DNA of 64,000 nt from Vibrio sp. Of7-15 (GCF_022347565.1 NZ_JAKRGH010000017.1:28787-92786); one strand, 5' to 3'; shown: positions 37,161-47,584, numbered from the stretch's first letter. The notes: a model not told the origin generated them from the sequence alone. Made by a program: numbers and translations.

Positions 37161-40100
37161 GTGGCATCCATTACCACCCGCTGTGTACGTTTTTTTATGT
37201 GGCTACTGCTGACGTTTTTGGTCGTAGCCGCATTATGTATCACAGGATTACGAATTTTATTACCCAAAGTGGATCAGTACCAACCGGAGATCCATGCATG
37301 GGTTGCGGCTGAGACAGGCATGGCATTATCGATCGGTAATGCGGAAGGCCACTGGCGCAATACTTACCCTTCATTAAGTCTTTCCAATGTGACTCTTGGG
37401 TTACCGGATACGGAAAAAACGTTACTGAACATTGGACAAGTTGAACTCCAGCTAGATTTATTGTCGTCCTTACTTACCCTTCGCCCCCAGTTTGCTGATA
37501 TTAGTATCGAAAAACTGGTTCTGGATGTGAGAGAACTGTCATACAACACAGAAGATAGACACGATTCCACCTTTTTACAAAGTCTTGAGCAATTATTTTT
37601 AGTGCGCTTAGGCCACTTTTCTGTCCGTGATTCTAAGATTCATTTTCGCTCTTTAGCCGAAGATGAGTATCAACTGGATATTACCTCGCTAAAATGGAAG
37701 AACATTGATGGTAAGCACCTTGCTGATGGGGTGGTTGGGATTGCGAATAGTGAACTTAGCCAGCTCAAAGTGATCGCGAACTTTGAAGAGCAGGGGCAGT
37801 TAAGTTCGATTAATGGCGATTTTTACCTGCAAGCCAATAAAATCCCAGTGGTTCCTTTTCTTGACCGTTATTTGAAAGAAGAAACGGGGATCCAATCTGG
37901 CCTAGTGAGTGTAGAAAGCTGGATTACATTAAAAAATGGCCTGCCTGTTGATGCATTAGTGCAGTTATTGCCGTCTCATATCCAATGGTTAGATGGGGAG
38001 CAACCTCACAAGCTTAATATTGATGATGGGGTGTTTAAGTTACAACCTGATGGCGATGGTCTGTTTATTCATTCTTCAAAGTTAGCATTACGAACGGATG
38101 ATGAAGCATGGCCACTTAGTAATTTGAGTCTGTCATGGCAACCAGAATCATGGGTTTTTAATTCTGACCAAGCCGCCATTGAGCGACTTTTACCACTACT
38201 GTCACTGCTTCCTGAGTCAGAAGGCATTAGTAACTGGCTGACCACTTTAGCGCCAGCAGGGAAAGTGCAAGATTTACGCATCAGTCAATCCACTCAACAG
38301 CCGCTGCGTTACTCTGCGAATATTGAACATTTTTCCATGAAGCAGTGGGAGTTGTTACCTGAAGTCCATAAGTTAAATGTCACCCTTGCCGGAGATTTAA
38401 CGTCAGGAGCCGCAACGCTTAATTTGGTAGATGATACTTTGCCATATGGTGATGTATTTCAAGCACCACTGCCTATTGATAATGGTGAAGTTAGTGCTTA
38501 CTGGCAGATAAATGATGATGGTTGGCAGTTGTGGTCAGATAAGATTGCCGTCACCACGCCGGATTTGAATGTGATCGGCGAGTTTTTTCTCGATTTTCCA
38601 TATGAGTCTTCGGCTTTACTTTCGTTTTATGGCGAAGCAGACGCTTACAATGCGGGTGAAACATGGCGTTACTTGCCGACACTCGCATTAGGTCAAGAGT
38701 TAACGGATTACCTTTCTGCGGCCATTCAAGGGGGCAGAGCCCAAACAGCCCAATTGGTTTGGTATGGGGAATTAGGTGACTTCCCGTATTTAAATAATGA
38801 AGGTGTTTTCCAAGCGGGCGTGGGGATTGAGCAGGCAAAATTTAGTTTTGATACTGCATGGCCGCCATTGGAAGATTTACAGCTCGATTTGTTATTTGAA
38901 AATGCGTCCATGTATCTAGAGTCTAAGTCTGCTCGTCTGATGGAAGCAAGAGCCACGAAAGTGGATGGCTACGTTGAGCACCTTGGTGAAGGTGGTCATT
39001 TGGAAATCACGGCGAGTGCCAAAGCAAAAGGAGCGGCGGTTCGTGATTACATGATGGCTACTCCGCTGGTTGACTCGGTGGGAGCGGCATTAACAACGGT
39101 ACAGGTCGCAGGTGATGTAACGTCTACTTTTGAACTAGATATTCCATTTAATGGTGATGATGTTCGAGCTTGGGGTTACGCCGATCTCAAGAAAAACGAT
39201 GTTGAAATTCAAACGCCTAATATTGTGTTGGAAGCGGTCTCCGGGCGAGTTCATTTTGATAACGATGTTATTTCAGCGAAAGAGATGACAGCGACGTTAC
39301 TGGATCAACCTATCTCGGTGGACTTTACTGGTGAGCAGCAAAAAGATTATGACCTCGCTATTGGCGTTTCAGGTAACTGGGAGGTGAAACTGCTTAAGCC
39401 GTATGTTGGTGATGAGCTTTTAAAAGAGGTTTCAGGACGTAGCCGCTGGGATTTAGGGCTTGATGTTCAGTTAGCCGATATTGGTTTTACCTATCAAGTG
39501 GATCTAAAAGCAAACTTACAGCATGTGACTAGTCTGCTGCCTTTCCCCCTTGATAAACCGAAAGGCAAGCCATCGAGCGCTAGAGTTCAAGCATCCGGCA
39601 ACCAAGAAGCGCTGTCTGCTCGGTTGACATTACCACAAGCAAAATACCAGGCTGAAATTAATATTGTGCCTGAGCGCCCAGTGATTGAAGCAAGCAACGT
39701 TGTGATAGGCAAAGGTGATTTTAAAGTAAGCCCTATTGTTGGTCATACAGTGCAGCTGAATCACCCTCGTTTTGATGCCGATAGTTGGATTGAAGCTCTA
39801 AAAGGGGGTGATTCAGCCTCGTCTGGTTCTTCAAGCGGCAGTACTTTCCCTGAGTTACCTCTACCAGAACGAGTGAACATTAAAACGCAGCAGCTAGAGC
39901 TAGCAGGGTTAGAGTGGCATGATCTCTCCGTTGCAGCACGCAAAAAGCCGACTGGGTGGAACGTGCTCATTGGCAGCCAAGAATTGGATGGTCAAGTTTC
40001 ATGGAAAGAAGGACAACCTGTTTCAATCGAGTTGGATAAATTACACCTTTATTTCTCTGAGCTGGAAAATCTAGATGAAGAGCAAATAAGGTACCATCAC

Positions 40101-40988
40101 GCTACTGAAGATAGCCCATTAATTTCTGATTTTGATCGGGAGTTTAAAGAGTGGATCCCTGAATTTGATCTTTCTATTTCAGATGCTTGGTTACAAGGTT
40201 ATAAATTAGGAAAAGTGGAAGCGCACTTAAGGCGAGAAAAAGATGCGTTGGTATGGCAAGACATTTCAGTAAGCAGTGGTTCGAATAAGTTTGAATTGAA
40301 CGGGCGTTGGACCTTGACCGACAGAATAAGTCGATCTGAATTTAACATGTCCATGAATGGAAAAAACAATTCAGAGTTAATGGCGAGATTTGGGATCAGT
40401 TCTGGCATTCAGAAAGCGCCGTTTGAGATGACATCAAATCTTAACTGGGATGGTGCACCCTGGTCGATGAGAGTGGATACTTTGTCAGGAGAAATGACCA
40501 CCCGGTTAGGGAGTGGTGTTATTTCTGATGTCTCGGGAGCTGCGCGGTTGTTGGGCCTATTTAGCCTAGATTCTATTATTCGTAAAATGAAGCTGGATTT
40601 TACCGGTGTGTTTGACGATGGGATGCCGTTTAACTCCATCACAGGCAGCGGTAAAATGCGCAAAGGTATCTTTGTGAGTAATAACATAGAGATGGATGCA
40701 ACAGCTGGTCTGATGCAAATTAAAGGTAGGGCGAATTTAGCTTCCCGCCAAGTGGATGCGGAAGTGGAGTTTACACCCGATCTGACATCGGGGATCCCGG
40801 TTCTGACTGCGTTTGCTGTGACGCCTCAAACGGCCCTGTATGTATTTGCAATTACCACTGCACTTTCGCCTGTGATTGATGTGTTTACTCAAGTACGATA
40901 TGAAGTAAAAGGGTCACTTGAAAACCCGGAAGTGAAGGAAATTTCACGTAGTCGTGGTGAATACGTGCTACCTGAAGCAAATAAGTAA
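37161..40988 (+). CDS. yhdP: YhdP, large AsmA-like envelope protein for phospholipid transport
   Basis: A 1275-residue protein with one N-terminal transmembrane anchor (about 12-34) and a long periplasmic beta-rich body ending in the conserved AsmA-like C-terminal region (SGKMRKGIFVSNNIEMDATAGLMQIKGRANL). YhdP, with TamB and YdbH, bridges the inner and outer membranes as a groove that moves phospholipids. The GTG at 37161 has GAGG seven bases upstream. The rng-yhdP-tldD order matches other gamma-proteobacteria. A Ser/Gly run near residue 885 is the only low-complexity stretch. Confidence 0.95.
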   Translation: MASITTRCVRFFMWLLLTFLVVAALCITGLRILLPKVDQYQPEIHAWVAAETGMALSIGNAEGHWRNTYPSLSLSNVTLGLPDTEKTLLNIGQVELQLDLLSSLLTLRPQFADISIEKLVLDVRELSYNTEDRHDSTFLQSLEQLFLVRLGHFSVRDSKIHFRSLAEDEYQLDITSLKWKNIDGKHLADGVVGIANSELSQLKVIANFEEQGQLSSINGDFYLQANKIPVVPFLDRYLKEETGIQSGLVSVESWITLKNGLPVDALVQLLPSHIQWLDGEQPHKLNIDDGVFKLQPDGDGLFIHSSKLALRTDDEAWPLSNLSLSWQPESWVFNSDQAAIERLLPLLSLLPESEGISNWLTTLAPAGKVQDLRISQSTQQPLRYSANIEHFSMKQWELLPEVHKLNVTLAGDLTSGAATLNLVDDTLPYGDVFQAPLPIDNGEVSAYWQINDDGWQLWSDKIAVTTPDLNVIGEFFLDFPYESSALLSFYGEADAYNAGETWRYLPTLALGQELTDYLSAAIQGGRAQTAQLVWYGELGDFPYLNNEGVFQAGVGIEQAKFSFDTAWPPLEDLQLDLLFENASMYLESKSARLMEARATKVDGYVEHLGEGGHLEITASAKAKGAAVRDYMMATPLVDSVGAALTTVQVAGDVTSTFELDIPFNGDDVRAWGYADLKKNDVEIQTPNIVLEAVSGRVHFDNDVISAKEMTATLLDQPISVDFTGEQQKDYDLAIGVSGNWEVKLLKPYVGDELLKEVSGRSRWDLGLDVQLADIGFTYQVDLKANLQHVTSLLPFPLDKPKGKPSSARVQASGNQEALSARLTLPQAKYQAEINIVPERPVIEASNVVIGKGDFKVSPIVGHTVQLNHPRFDADSWIEALKGGDSASSGSSSGSTFPELPLPERVNIKTQQLELAGLEWHDLSVAARKKPTGWNVLIGSQELDGQVSWKEGQPVSIELDKLHLYFSELENLDEEQIRYHHATEDSPLISDFDREFKEWIPEFDLSISDAWLQGYKLGKVEAHLRREKDALVWQDISVSSGSNKFELNGRWTLTDRISRSEFNMSMNGKNNSELMARFGISSGIQKAPFEMTSNLNWDGAPWSMRVDTLSGEMTTRLGSGVISDVSGAARLLGLFSLDSIIRKMKLDFTGVFDDGMPFNSITGSGKMRKGIFVSNNIEMDATAGLMQIKGRANLASRQVDAEVEFTPDLTSGIPVLTAFAVTPQTALYVFAITTALSPVIDVFTQVRYEVKGSLENPEVKEISRSRGEYVLPEANK

Positions 40989-41011
40989 ATGCGACAAGGA
41001 AGGAGTAAAAC

Positions 41012-41836
41012 ATGGCAAAAATAGGCGTGGTTCAAATGACCTCGGGGGAAGACCCAGAGAAGAACTTAGAGCACTTAGCCCGTAAACTTAAGGGGTTGCA
41101 GCTGCAAGGTGCTGAACTCGTCGTTACTCCAGAAAATACAGTCGTATTTGGTAGCCGAGATGATTACCTTAAACATGCTGAAACATTAGGTAAAGGGCCA
41201 ATTCAAGATCAATTGTCTGAAATGGCTCGGCATTATCGTATCTGGCTGGTGGTTGGCTCAATGCCAATTCTCACGGTAAGTGGAGAAGTCACTGCAACCT
41301 CGTTGGTGTATGACGATCAAGGTCAACTTATCGAGTTTTACGATAAATTGCATATGTTTGATGTTGATGTGGAAGATGGGCACCATAGTTACCGAGAATC
41401 TGATACCTTTAAAGCAGGAGATCAAATCAAGGTTGTAGAGACACCATTTGGAAAATTAGGTCTTTCAATCTGTTATGATGTTCGTTTTCCGCAGCTGTAC
41501 AGCGAATTAAGGCAACAAGGTGCTGACATTATTGTTGTTCCAGCGGCCTTTACAAAAGTGACAGGTCGTGCCCATTGGGAAGTATTATTACGTGCCCGCG
41601 CCATTGAAACTCAATGTTGGTTATTGGCATCGGCACAATGGGGCGAGCACAACGCGGAACGTGAAACTTGGGGCCACTCCATGATGATAGATCCATGGGG
41701 TAATATTGTTGCGGAACAGAAAGAAGGAACGGGTGTCTTACTCACTGATATCGATATTTCGGTCAGCGATGGTATCCGTCAAAAAATGCCAGTCGCAAAA
41801 CATGCGCGGCTAACCTGCCACCTACACCAGAAATAA
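41012..41836 (+). CDS. Nitrilase-superfamily amidase, probably deaminated glutathione amidase
   Basis: A 274-residue carbon-nitrogen hydrolase. The catalytic triad is visible as Glu in VVTPENTV (about residue 41), Lys in FYDKLHMFDVD and Cys in LGLSICYDVRFPQLY. The close match of these segments to the Nit1/YbeM group suggests it hydrolyses deaminated glutathione, a metabolite-repair reaction. Other amides cannot be ruled out. AAGGAG lies eight bases before the ATG. It lies between yhdP and tldD on the same strand, with gaps of 23 and 13 bases. Confidence 0.88.
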   Translation: MAKIGVVQMTSGEDPEKNLEHLARKLKGLQLQGAELVVTPENTVVFGSRDDYLKHAETLGKGPIQDQLSEMARHYRIWLVVGSMPILTVSGEVTATSLVYDDQGQLIEFYDKLHMFDVDVEDGHHSYRESDTFKAGDQIKVVETPFGKLGLSICYDVRFPQLYSELRQQGADIIVVPAAFTKVTGRAHWEVLLRARAIETQCWLLASAQWGEHNAERETWGHSMMIDPWGNIVAEQKEGTGVLLTDIDISVSDGIRQKMPVAKHARLTCHLHQK

Positions 41837-41849
41837 GAGCACGAATTAA

Positions 41850-43295
41850 ATGAGCTTAAATAGCGTAGAACAAAATTTGTTAGCCATGGCTGGGCTAAAT
41901 CAAGATGAACTGTCGAATACTCTTGGCATGATTGCGACGCGTGATGTGGATTACGCAGACATTTATTTTCAATCTTGCTGGCATGAATCGCTAGTGCTGG
42001 AAGATAGCATTATTAAAAACGGTTCATTCAATATTGATCGTGGTGTAGGGGTTCGTGCCGTTGCGGGTGACAAAACAGGCTTTGCATATTCAGATCAGAT
42101 CAATCTAGATGCGTTGACACAAAGTGCAAAAGCGGCTCGTGGTATTGTACAACAAGGCGGTGAAGGTCGAGTTAAAGCTTTTGCTCCGACTATAGGTAGT
42201 GGTATCTATGCTCCGATTGACCCATTAAAAAGTTTAGATAAGCAAGAGAAGATCGCGCTACTTGAAGAAATCGATCGTTACATCCGTACTAAAGAGCCTT
42301 TGGTTCAGGAAGTATCTGTCAGTCTAAATGGTGTGTATGAAGAAGTCTTGGTTGCCGCTTTAGATGGCACGTATGCGACAGACGTAAGACCGCTAGTTCG
42401 TTTATCTATTAGCGTATTGGTCCAAAAGGGGGATTTACGTGAACGTGGTAGTTCTGGTGGTGGTGGTCGTTACGGCTATGAGCATTTCTTAAAAGCCGAA
42501 GGTGATAAAACGGTCGCGCTCAACTTTGCTGATGAAGCGATTCGCCAAGCATTAGTGAATCTTGAAGCGGATGCTGCACCAGCAGGTACTATGCCTGTCG
42601 TTCTAGGATCGGGTTGGCCAGGTGTATTGTTGCACGAAGCTGTTGGTCATGGCTTAGAAGGTGACTTTAACCGTAAAGGTTCATCGATGTTCAGTGGTAA
42701 AGTGGGTGAGCAAGTGACTTCGCCACTTTGTACGATTGTGGATGATGGTACGTTAACGGATCTACGTGGCTCTTTGAACATTGATGATGAAGGTGTTCCG
42801 GGCCAATACAATACGCTGATTGAAAATGGCGTATTAAAAGGTTACATGCAAGATAAATTGAACGCCCGTTTAATGGGAGTGGATCCTACGGGTAATGGCC
42901 GTCGTGAATCATACGCACATCTACCTATGCCTCGTATGACAAATACTTACATGCTACCTGGCGAGCACGCCCCAGAAGAGATTATCTCAACGGTTGAAAA
43001 GGGTATTTATGCACCTAACTTTGGCGGTGGTCAGGTAGATATTACCTCGGGTAAGTTTGTGTTCTCTGCATCAGAAGCTTATCTCATTGAAAACGGTAAA
43101 ATTACTCGTCCAATTAAAGGGGCGACATTGATTGGCTCTGGTATTGAAGCCATGCAGCAAGTCTCTATGGTGGGTAATGATTTATCACTCGACCGTGGTG
43201 TGGGTGTGTGTGGTAAAGCGGGCCAAAGCGTGCCAGTGGGCGTTGGTCAGCCAACCTTGAAGTTAGATGCGTTAACGGTTGGTGGTACAGAGTAA
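41850..43295 (+). CDS. tldD: Metalloprotease TldD
   Basis: A 481-residue subunit of the TldD-TldE(PmbA) protease, which processes modified peptides such as microcins and degrades unfolded peptides, and which modulates CcdA in E. coli. The zinc site [11 protein letters not shown] (about residues 262-272) is intact, as is the C-terminal [19 protein letters not shown]. Its partner gene pmbA lies 756 bases downstream beyond the oppositely oriented darP. A bidirectional terminator follows the stop. Confidence 0.97.
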   Translation: MSLNSVEQNLLAMAGLNQDELSNTLGMIATRDVDYADIYFQSCWHESLVLEDSIIKNGSFNIDRGVGVRAVAGDKTGFAYSDQINLDALTQSAKAARGIVQQGGEGRVKAFAPTIGSGIYAPIDPLKSLDKQEKIALLEEIDRYIRTKEPLVQEVSVSLNGVYEEVLVAALDGTYATDVRPLVRLSISVLVQKGDLRERGSSGGGGRYGYEHFLKAEGDKTVALNFADEAIRQALVNLEADAAPAGTMPVVLGSGWPGVLLHEAVGHGLEGDFNRKGSSMFSGKVGEQVTSPLCTIVDDGTLTDLRGSLNIDDEGVPGQYNTLIENGVLKGYMQDKLNARLMGVDPTGNGRRESYAHLPMPRMTNTYMLPGEHAPEEIISTVEKGIYAPNFGGGQVDITSGKFVFSASEAYLIENGKITRPIKGATLIGSGIEAMQQVSMVGNDLSLDRGVGVCGKAGQSVPVGVGQPTLKLDALTVGGTE

Positions 43296-43324
43296 ACTCT
43301 ACTTTGACTTTACAGCTTTAAAAG

Positions 43325-43360
43325 AAAAGAGGCCATATGATGACATACGGCCTCTTTTTT
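43325..43360. terminator. Bidirectional terminator between tldD and darP
   Basis: AAAAGAGGCC pairs with GGCCTCTTTT around an AT-rich loop that can extend the stem. T-runs occur on both strands, and the genes on both sides converge. Confidence 0.92.
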
Positions 43361-43387
43361 ATGTTTGTTCATGTAGCTAAAGCGCGG

Positions 43388-43912
43388 TTATTCGTCTTCT
43401 GCGAGTTCTTTTAATACTTGGAAAATCTCACGGAAAGCTTTTGGTGGTTTGCTTTGTGATTTTTCTTTATTGGCTTGGCGAGCAAGCTGACGCAGACGCT
43501 GGCGATCAGCGTTTGGGTATTTATTGAGAACTTCTGCAATGGCTGAATCACCTTCAGCAACAATACGATCTCGCATTGTTTCAAGCTTGTGCAGCTCAGC
43601 AGTGGCTTGCGAGTGCTTGTTGTAGTGTTTATCAAGAGCGGCTTGGATTGGCTCTGGATCTTCGTTACGCATTAGTTTACCAATGCGTTGTAGCTGACGG
43701 CGTTTTGCTTCATTTTTGAAACGCTGAGCGTCTAATACCGCGTCGAATAAGTCTTCAGATAGCGGGAACTTTTCTAGGGTGCTGGCTTTAATATCAACCA
43801 GTTGTTCGCCCAGTTTCTGCAGTTCTTCCATATCGCGTTTCATCTCGGTTTTACTTACCCAGATGATTTCTTCTTCCTCTTCCCAAGGTGCTTTTTGGTT
43901 TTTACGGCTCAT
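43388..43912 (-). CDS. darP: Dual-action ribosomal maturation protein DarP (YjgA)
   Basis: A 174-residue highly charged helical protein of the DUF615 family that associates with late 50S ribosomal intermediates in E. coli. Typical features are the [24 protein letters not shown] start and [19 protein letters not shown]. In E. coli yjgA is next to pmbA, and here it is divergent from pmbA with a 139-base gap. The first 15 residues are acidic and variable. The ATG at 43912 follows a purine-rich stretch. Confidence 0.95.
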   Translation of the reverse strand: MSRKNQKAPWEEEEEIIWVSKTEMKRDMEELQKLGEQLVDIKASTLEKFPLSEDLFDAVLDAQRFKNEAKRRQLQRIGKLMRNEDPEPIQAALDKHYNKHSQATAELHKLETMRDRIVAEGDSAIAEVLNKYPNADRQRLRQLARQANKEKSQSKPPKAFREIFQVLKELAEDE

Positions 43913-44051
43913 AATTAAGGGTTCTCGTTGGTGTCTGTGACCCAGAAAGGGATCTAATGCCTTATTTTAACAAGTTTAGTCGTGATTGGGGGCGCAATTT
44001 TATTGCGTAGGGTGTTATCCTAACATTATCTGGACTAAATAAAGTGTTTTT

Positions 44052-45395
44052 ATGGACGCAAGACAACAAGTGACTCAACAGCAGGTTGAGTTAGAAGCCG
44101 CGGTAGCCAAAGCGTTAGAAATGGCTGGCACTCAGGCTGACGCAGCAGAAGTTGCTATCACAAAAACCACCGGCATTAGCGTTTCTACTCGCATGTGTGA
44201 AGTAGAAAATGTTGAATTTAATAGTGATGGTGCTTTGGGTATCACCGTATACCGAGGTCAATGTAAGGGCAGTGCTTCTACATCCGATCTTAGTGATACT
44301 GCTATTCAACAAACGGTAGAAGCGGCACTCGATATTGCTCGCTACACATCAGAAGACCCGTGTGCAGGCCCTGCTCCTGCAGAACTGATGGCAAAAGATA
44401 TTCCCGATTTAGATCTCTTCCATCCTGATGAGCCGGAGCCAGACTACGCTGCTAAAGTGGCGATTGCTTCTGAACAAGCGGCTTTAGATTACAGTAGCAA
44501 AATTAAGCAAAGTGATGGTGCTAGTTACGACAGTTACTACGGTATTAAAGTGTATGGTAACAGTCATGGCATGTTGGCCAGTTACCCAACGAGCCGCCAT
44601 AGTATCAGTTGTTGCATGATCGCAGAAAGCACCAATGGTGAAATGGAGCGAGATTACAGCTACACCGTGGCTCGTCACCGTGATGAGTTATGGACACCGG
44701 AGTTTGTTGGCCATGAAGCGGCTAAACGTACTCTAGAGCGTTTAGATGCTCGTAAAATAGGAACAACACAAGTTCCGGTTATGTTTGCTGCTGATGTCGC
44801 TACAGGGCTGGTAGGTCACCTAGTGATGGGGATCAGTGGTTCAAACCTTTACCGAAAGTCATCTTTCTTATTAGATAAGTTAAACGAGAAAATTTTCCCA
44901 GATTGGTTCTCTATCAGTGAGCGCCCACACGTTCTTCGTGGTATGGCGAGTAGCCCATTTGATAGTGAAGGGGTGATCACGCAAGATCGTGAAATTATTA
45001 CAGATGGCGTGTTAGCGACATACCTATTAACGAGTTACGCTGCACGTAAAATGAAAATGCAGCCAACTGGCCACGCAGGCGGTATTCACAACTGGTTTGT
45101 AAAATCGACGGGCGAAAGCTTCGAGCAGATGCTTAAGAAGATGGATACCGGCTTACTGGTAACTGAACTGATGGGCCAAGGCGTGAATGCCGTAACGGGG
45201 GATTACTCTCGCGGTGCAGCCGGTTTCTGGGTTGAAAATGGTCAGATCCAATACCCAGTCACAGAAATTACGATTGCGGGTAACTTAACAGAGATGTTTA
45301 ACAACATCGTGGCCGTCGGTAATGATGTAGAAACGCGATCTCAAATTCAGACCGGTTCGATTTTGATTGAATCAATGAAAATCGCTGGAGAGTAG
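44052..45395 (+). CDS. pmbA: Metalloprotease subunit PmbA (TldE)
   Basis: A 447-residue partner of TldD. It shares the fold but lacks the HExxxH zinc site, as expected for TldE. Recognisable segments are [38 protein letters not shown] and the C-terminal [24 protein letters not shown]. The upstream gap contains a small dyad (CGCAAT..ATTGCG at 43993-44007). No strong ribosome-binding site precedes the ATG. A bidirectional terminator lies between this gene and the quorum-sensing regulator. Confidence 0.97.
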   Translation: MDARQQVTQQQVELEAAVAKALEMAGTQADAAEVAITKTTGISVSTRMCEVENVEFNSDGALGITVYRGQCKGSASTSDLSDTAIQQTVEAALDIARYTSEDPCAGPAPAELMAKDIPDLDLFHPDEPEPDYAAKVAIASEQAALDYSSKIKQSDGASYDSYYGIKVYGNSHGMLASYPTSRHSISCCMIAESTNGEMERDYSYTVARHRDELWTPEFVGHEAAKRTLERLDARKIGTTQVPVMFAADVATGLVGHLVMGISGSNLYRKSSFLLDKLNEKIFPDWFSISERPHVLRGMASSPFDSEGVITQDREIITDGVLATYLLTSYAARKMKMQPTGHAGGIHNWFVKSTGESFEQMLKKMDTGLLVTELMGQGVNAVTGDYSRGAAGFWVENGQIQYPVTEITIAGNLTEMFNNIVAVGNDVETRSQIQTGSILIESMKIAGE

Positions 45396-45437
45396 TTTTC
45401 ATAGCTAAGATATTAGAACGATATATTCTAAAATAAC

Positions 45438-45472
45438 AAAGGCCAGCTTATCTTATGACAAGCTGGCCTTTT
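45438..45472. terminator. Bidirectional terminator between pmbA and the luxR/hapR-type gene
   Basis: AAAGGCCAGCTT pairs perfectly with AAGCTGGCCTTT around a ten-base loop, with T-rich flanks on both strands and convergent genes. Confidence 0.92.
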
Positions 45473-45487
45473 CATAGAAGCCTATTT

Positions 45488-46093
45488 TTATTTATAGATG
45501 CATAGCATCGCCAAGAAGCTATCCACTAAATTTTCTAATTTTTCTTTGTCAGGGGTGCGGTTCGCCTGAAGGTATAAAGAGTAACAAATGCCGTGTAAAA
45601 GCTTCGCTAGGTCATTCGGGTTATGTTCGTCGCACACCTCACCCTTAACCATGGCTGCGCCGAATAATTCAGCGACACGTTTCATGTTATCTTTGTTGGT
45701 GCTGACGAATAAAGGCCATACTTCGTCACGGGTTGAAGAGCTCCATTCAAACCATACTTTCACCCAATCTTCTTGCTCTAGCGTCACGTCAATTAGGTTA
45801 TTGGTGATGTTCTCTAAGCTTTCTTTTATGTGGGCATCTTCCACTAAGCTATCAGCCAAGAATTGGCTAAAGCGGCTTTCTACTTTATTTAATACTTCAT
45901 CCACCAGATCTTCTCGTGTTGGGAAGTAATTAAACACAGTTGCGACAGAAACATTCGCAATTTCGGCGATATCCGCATGACCACCACGGCCAATGCCACG
46001 GCGTGCAAATACACTGATTGCGATTTCAAGTAACTGCTCTTTACGTTTTTCAGGCGAAAGCCTAGTACGTGTTTTTTGTACTAAAGTATCCAT
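45488..46093 (-). CDS. litR: Quorum-sensing master regulator, LuxR/HapR/LitR type (TetR family)
   Basis: A 201-residue TetR-family regulator. The N-terminal helix-turn-helix (RGGHADIAEIANVSVATVFNYFPTREDLV) and the end NLVDSFLAMLCIYK are hallmarks of the Vibrionaceae LuxR/HapR/OpaR/LitR group, which switches biofilm, virulence, competence and luminescence genes at high cell density. The correct name depends on the genus (hapR, luxR, opaR, smcR or litR), and litR is used as one of these. The ATG at 46093 (MDTLVQ) is chosen. The longer frame to 46168 adds 25 residues absent in the family and runs through the leader. AAGGA precedes the ATG, overlapping a probable Qrr target. hpt is divergent, as in V. 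cholerae. Confidence 0.95.
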   Translation of the reverse strand: MDTLVQKTRTRLSPEKRKEQLLEIAISVFARRGIGRGGHADIAEIANVSVATVFNYFPTREDLVDEVLNKVESRFSQFLADSLVEDAHIKESLENITNNLIDVTLEQEDWVKVWFEWSSSTRDEVWPLFVSTNKDNMKRVAELFGAAMVKGEVCDEHNPNDLAKLLHGICYSLYLQANRTPDKEKLENLVDSFLAMLCIYK

Positions 46094-46106
46094 ATTTTTG
46101 TTATAT

Positions 46107-46119
46107 CCTTGCCAACTGA
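46107..46119 (-). promoter_or_regulatory. Probable Qrr small-RNA target over the ribosome-binding site of the luxR/hapR-type mRNA
   Basis: The mRNA reads UCAGUUGGCAAGG here, 13 bases upstream of the start codon. It is complementary to the conserved Qrr core CCUAGCCAACUGA at 12 of 13 positions (core recalled from Vibrio Qrr sequences). It overlaps the AAGGA ribosome-binding site, so pairing would block translation at low cell density, as known for hapR and luxR. A LuxR-type half-site (CTATTGATA, 46174-46182) farther upstream might allow autoregulation, but this is weak. Confidence 0.75.
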
Positions 46120-46231
46120 AATTATTATTTATTAGTAAACTTATTGTATATGGATAATAATCGTACAATAGGGCTATTGATACTTCAACAACTTATTGCA
46201 CTTCTCGAAAGAAAATTGACTCACGTAAAAA

Positions 46232-46260
46232 TTAACCTACGCGCTTTGCAATGCTAGAAT
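46232..46260 (+). promoter_or_regulatory. Candidate sigma-70 promoter of hpt
   Basis: TTAACC and TAGAAT are separated by 17 bases and lie 68 bases before the hpt start. The -10 box fits well and the -35 box moderately. Confidence 0.4.
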
Positions 46261-46328
46261 AGAGATCTTCGAGTTAATTAATAATCCGACAGCTAGAGAA
46301 TATGCAGCTTTAGCCGAGGGAGAATAAA

Positions 46329-46859
46329 ATGAAGCATACAGTTGAAGTAATGATTTCTGAGCAAGAAGTTCAGGATCGCGTTAGCGTTTTAGGTCGAGAA
46401 ATCACAGAGCATTATCAGAATTCTGAAAATCTAGTAATGGTTGGCCTATTACGTGGCTCATTTGTCTTTATGGCAGATCTTGCTCGTGCTATTGATATCC
46501 CACATGAAGTTGATTTCATGACCGCCTCTAGCTACGGCAATACAATGGAAAGTTCTCGCGATGTTCGGATTTTAAAAGATTTGGATGACGACATTAAAGG
46601 CAAGGATGTATTGCTGGTGGAAGACATTATTGATACAGGTAATACACTAAGTAAAGTGTGTGAAATTTTGTCTCTACGTGAGCCTAACTCGATTCAAATC
46701 TGTACGCTGTTAGATAAGCCTTCTCGTCGTGAAGTGCATGTTGATGTGAAATGGGTTGGTTTTGCTATTCCGGATGAGTTTGTAGTTGGTGTGGGTATCG
46801 ATTACGCGCAGAAATACCGCCATTTACCATACATTGGGAAAGTTGTACCTCAAGAGTAA
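46329..46859 (+). CDS. hpt: Hypoxanthine phosphoribosyltransferase
   Basis: A 176-residue cytoplasmic purine salvage enzyme that converts hypoxanthine and PRPP to IMP. The PRPP-binding loop [14 protein letters not shown] (about residues 97-110) and the [11 protein letters not shown] segment are intact. Length matches E. coli Hpt (178). GAGGGAG lies about seven bases before the ATG. It is divergent from the quorum-sensing regulator and convergent with the carbonic anhydrase gene. Confidence 0.97.
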   Translation: MKHTVEVMISEQEVQDRVSVLGREITEHYQNSENLVMVGLLRGSFVFMADLARAIDIPHEVDFMTASSYGNTMESSRDVRILKDLDDDIKGKDVLLVEDIIDTGNTLSKVCEILSLREPNSIQICTLLDKPSRREVHVDVKWVGFAIPDEFVVGVGIDYAQKYRHLPYIGKVVPQE

Positions 46860-46885
46860 TCGGCTAACTCAGTTTGACATACAGC

Positions 46886-46917
46886 AACGCCCACGGAGTT
46901 CTTCGTGGGCGTTCTTT
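46886..46917. terminator. Terminator between hpt and can
   Basis: AACGCCCACG pairs with CGTGGGCGTT around an eight-base loop, followed by CTTT on the plus strand and TGCTG on the minus strand. It probably serves mainly hpt. Confidence 0.8.
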
Positions 46918-46933
46918 GTATGGCTAGGAAGTA

Positions 46934-47584
46934 CTATTCGTTATTGAGTAGTTTTGCCATGGCTGTTTGATGAGAGCTTTCTAGGGTCTCTCGGCTCGCA
47001 CAGCGCACACCAATGTCTTCTAGCTTACCATCTCCAATACCGTAGATAACCCCGTGGATCTCCACATCTTGCCCACGTTCCCAAGCATTTTGCATAATCG
47101 TCGAATTGCCTAAGTTGTAGACTTGCTCGGCAACGTTGATTTCACACAGTTTATCTGCCTGTTGCTCAAGTGGCATTTTACTCAGCCAGTTACGGTGTTT
47201 GAGGTATAAATCTCGAATGTGTAACAGCCAGTTATTAATGAGCCCTAGTTGTGGGTTTTCAATCGCCGCGAGAACCCCACCACAGCCATAATGGCCACAG
47301 ACGATAATGTGTTTGACCTTCAGCACATCCACAGCGTATTGCACTACGGATAAACAGTTTAAATCAGTATGGATGACTTGGTTGGCCACGTTCCGGTGAA
47401 CAAATAACTCACCAGAGTATAAGCCAGTTAAGCGTTCTGCTGGTACGCGACTGTCAGAGCAGCCAATCCAAAGAAATCCAGGGTGTTGCCCTTCTTCAAG
47501 TTTTGCGAAGTATTCTGGGCTTTCTGATTTGATGGATTCAGACCACTTAGAGTTATTTTCAAACAGCTGTTTAATTTCTGGCAT
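46934..47584 (-). CDS. can: Beta-class carbonic anhydrase
   Basis: A 216-residue cytoplasmic zinc enzyme that interconverts CO2 and bicarbonate. The zinc ligands and catalytic dyad are visible in [10 protein letters not shown] (Cys/Asp/Arg) and CGHYGCGGV (His/Cys). The ATG at 47584 (MPEIKQLF) is chosen because AAGGGA lies six bases upstream and it matches E. coli Can. A start at 47611 would add nine residues. It is divergent from the SulP transporter gene, 238 bases away, which hints at a shared role in bicarbonate supply. Confidence 0.96.
   Translation of the reverse strand: MPEIKQLFENNSKWSESIKSESPEYFAKLEEGQHPGFLWIGCSDSRVPAERLTGLYSGELFVHRNVANQVIHTDLNCLSVVQYAVDVLKVKHIIVCGHYGCGGVLAAIENPQLGLINNWLLHIRDLYLKHRNWLSKMPLEQQADKLCEINVAEQVYNLGNSTIMQNAWERGQDVEIHGVIYGIGDGKLEDIGVRCASRETLESSHQTAMAKLLNNE

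Noticed and set aside
43993..44007. Small dyad CGCAAT..ATTGCG upstream of pmbA
   Set aside because: Six-base arms are too short to call an operator without conservation data.
46165..46190. Full LuxR/HapR operator for autoregulation (CAATAG-GG-CTATTG dyad)
   Set aside because: The half-sites are inverted relative to the known consensus. Only one half (CTATTGATA) fits, so it is noted only as weak.
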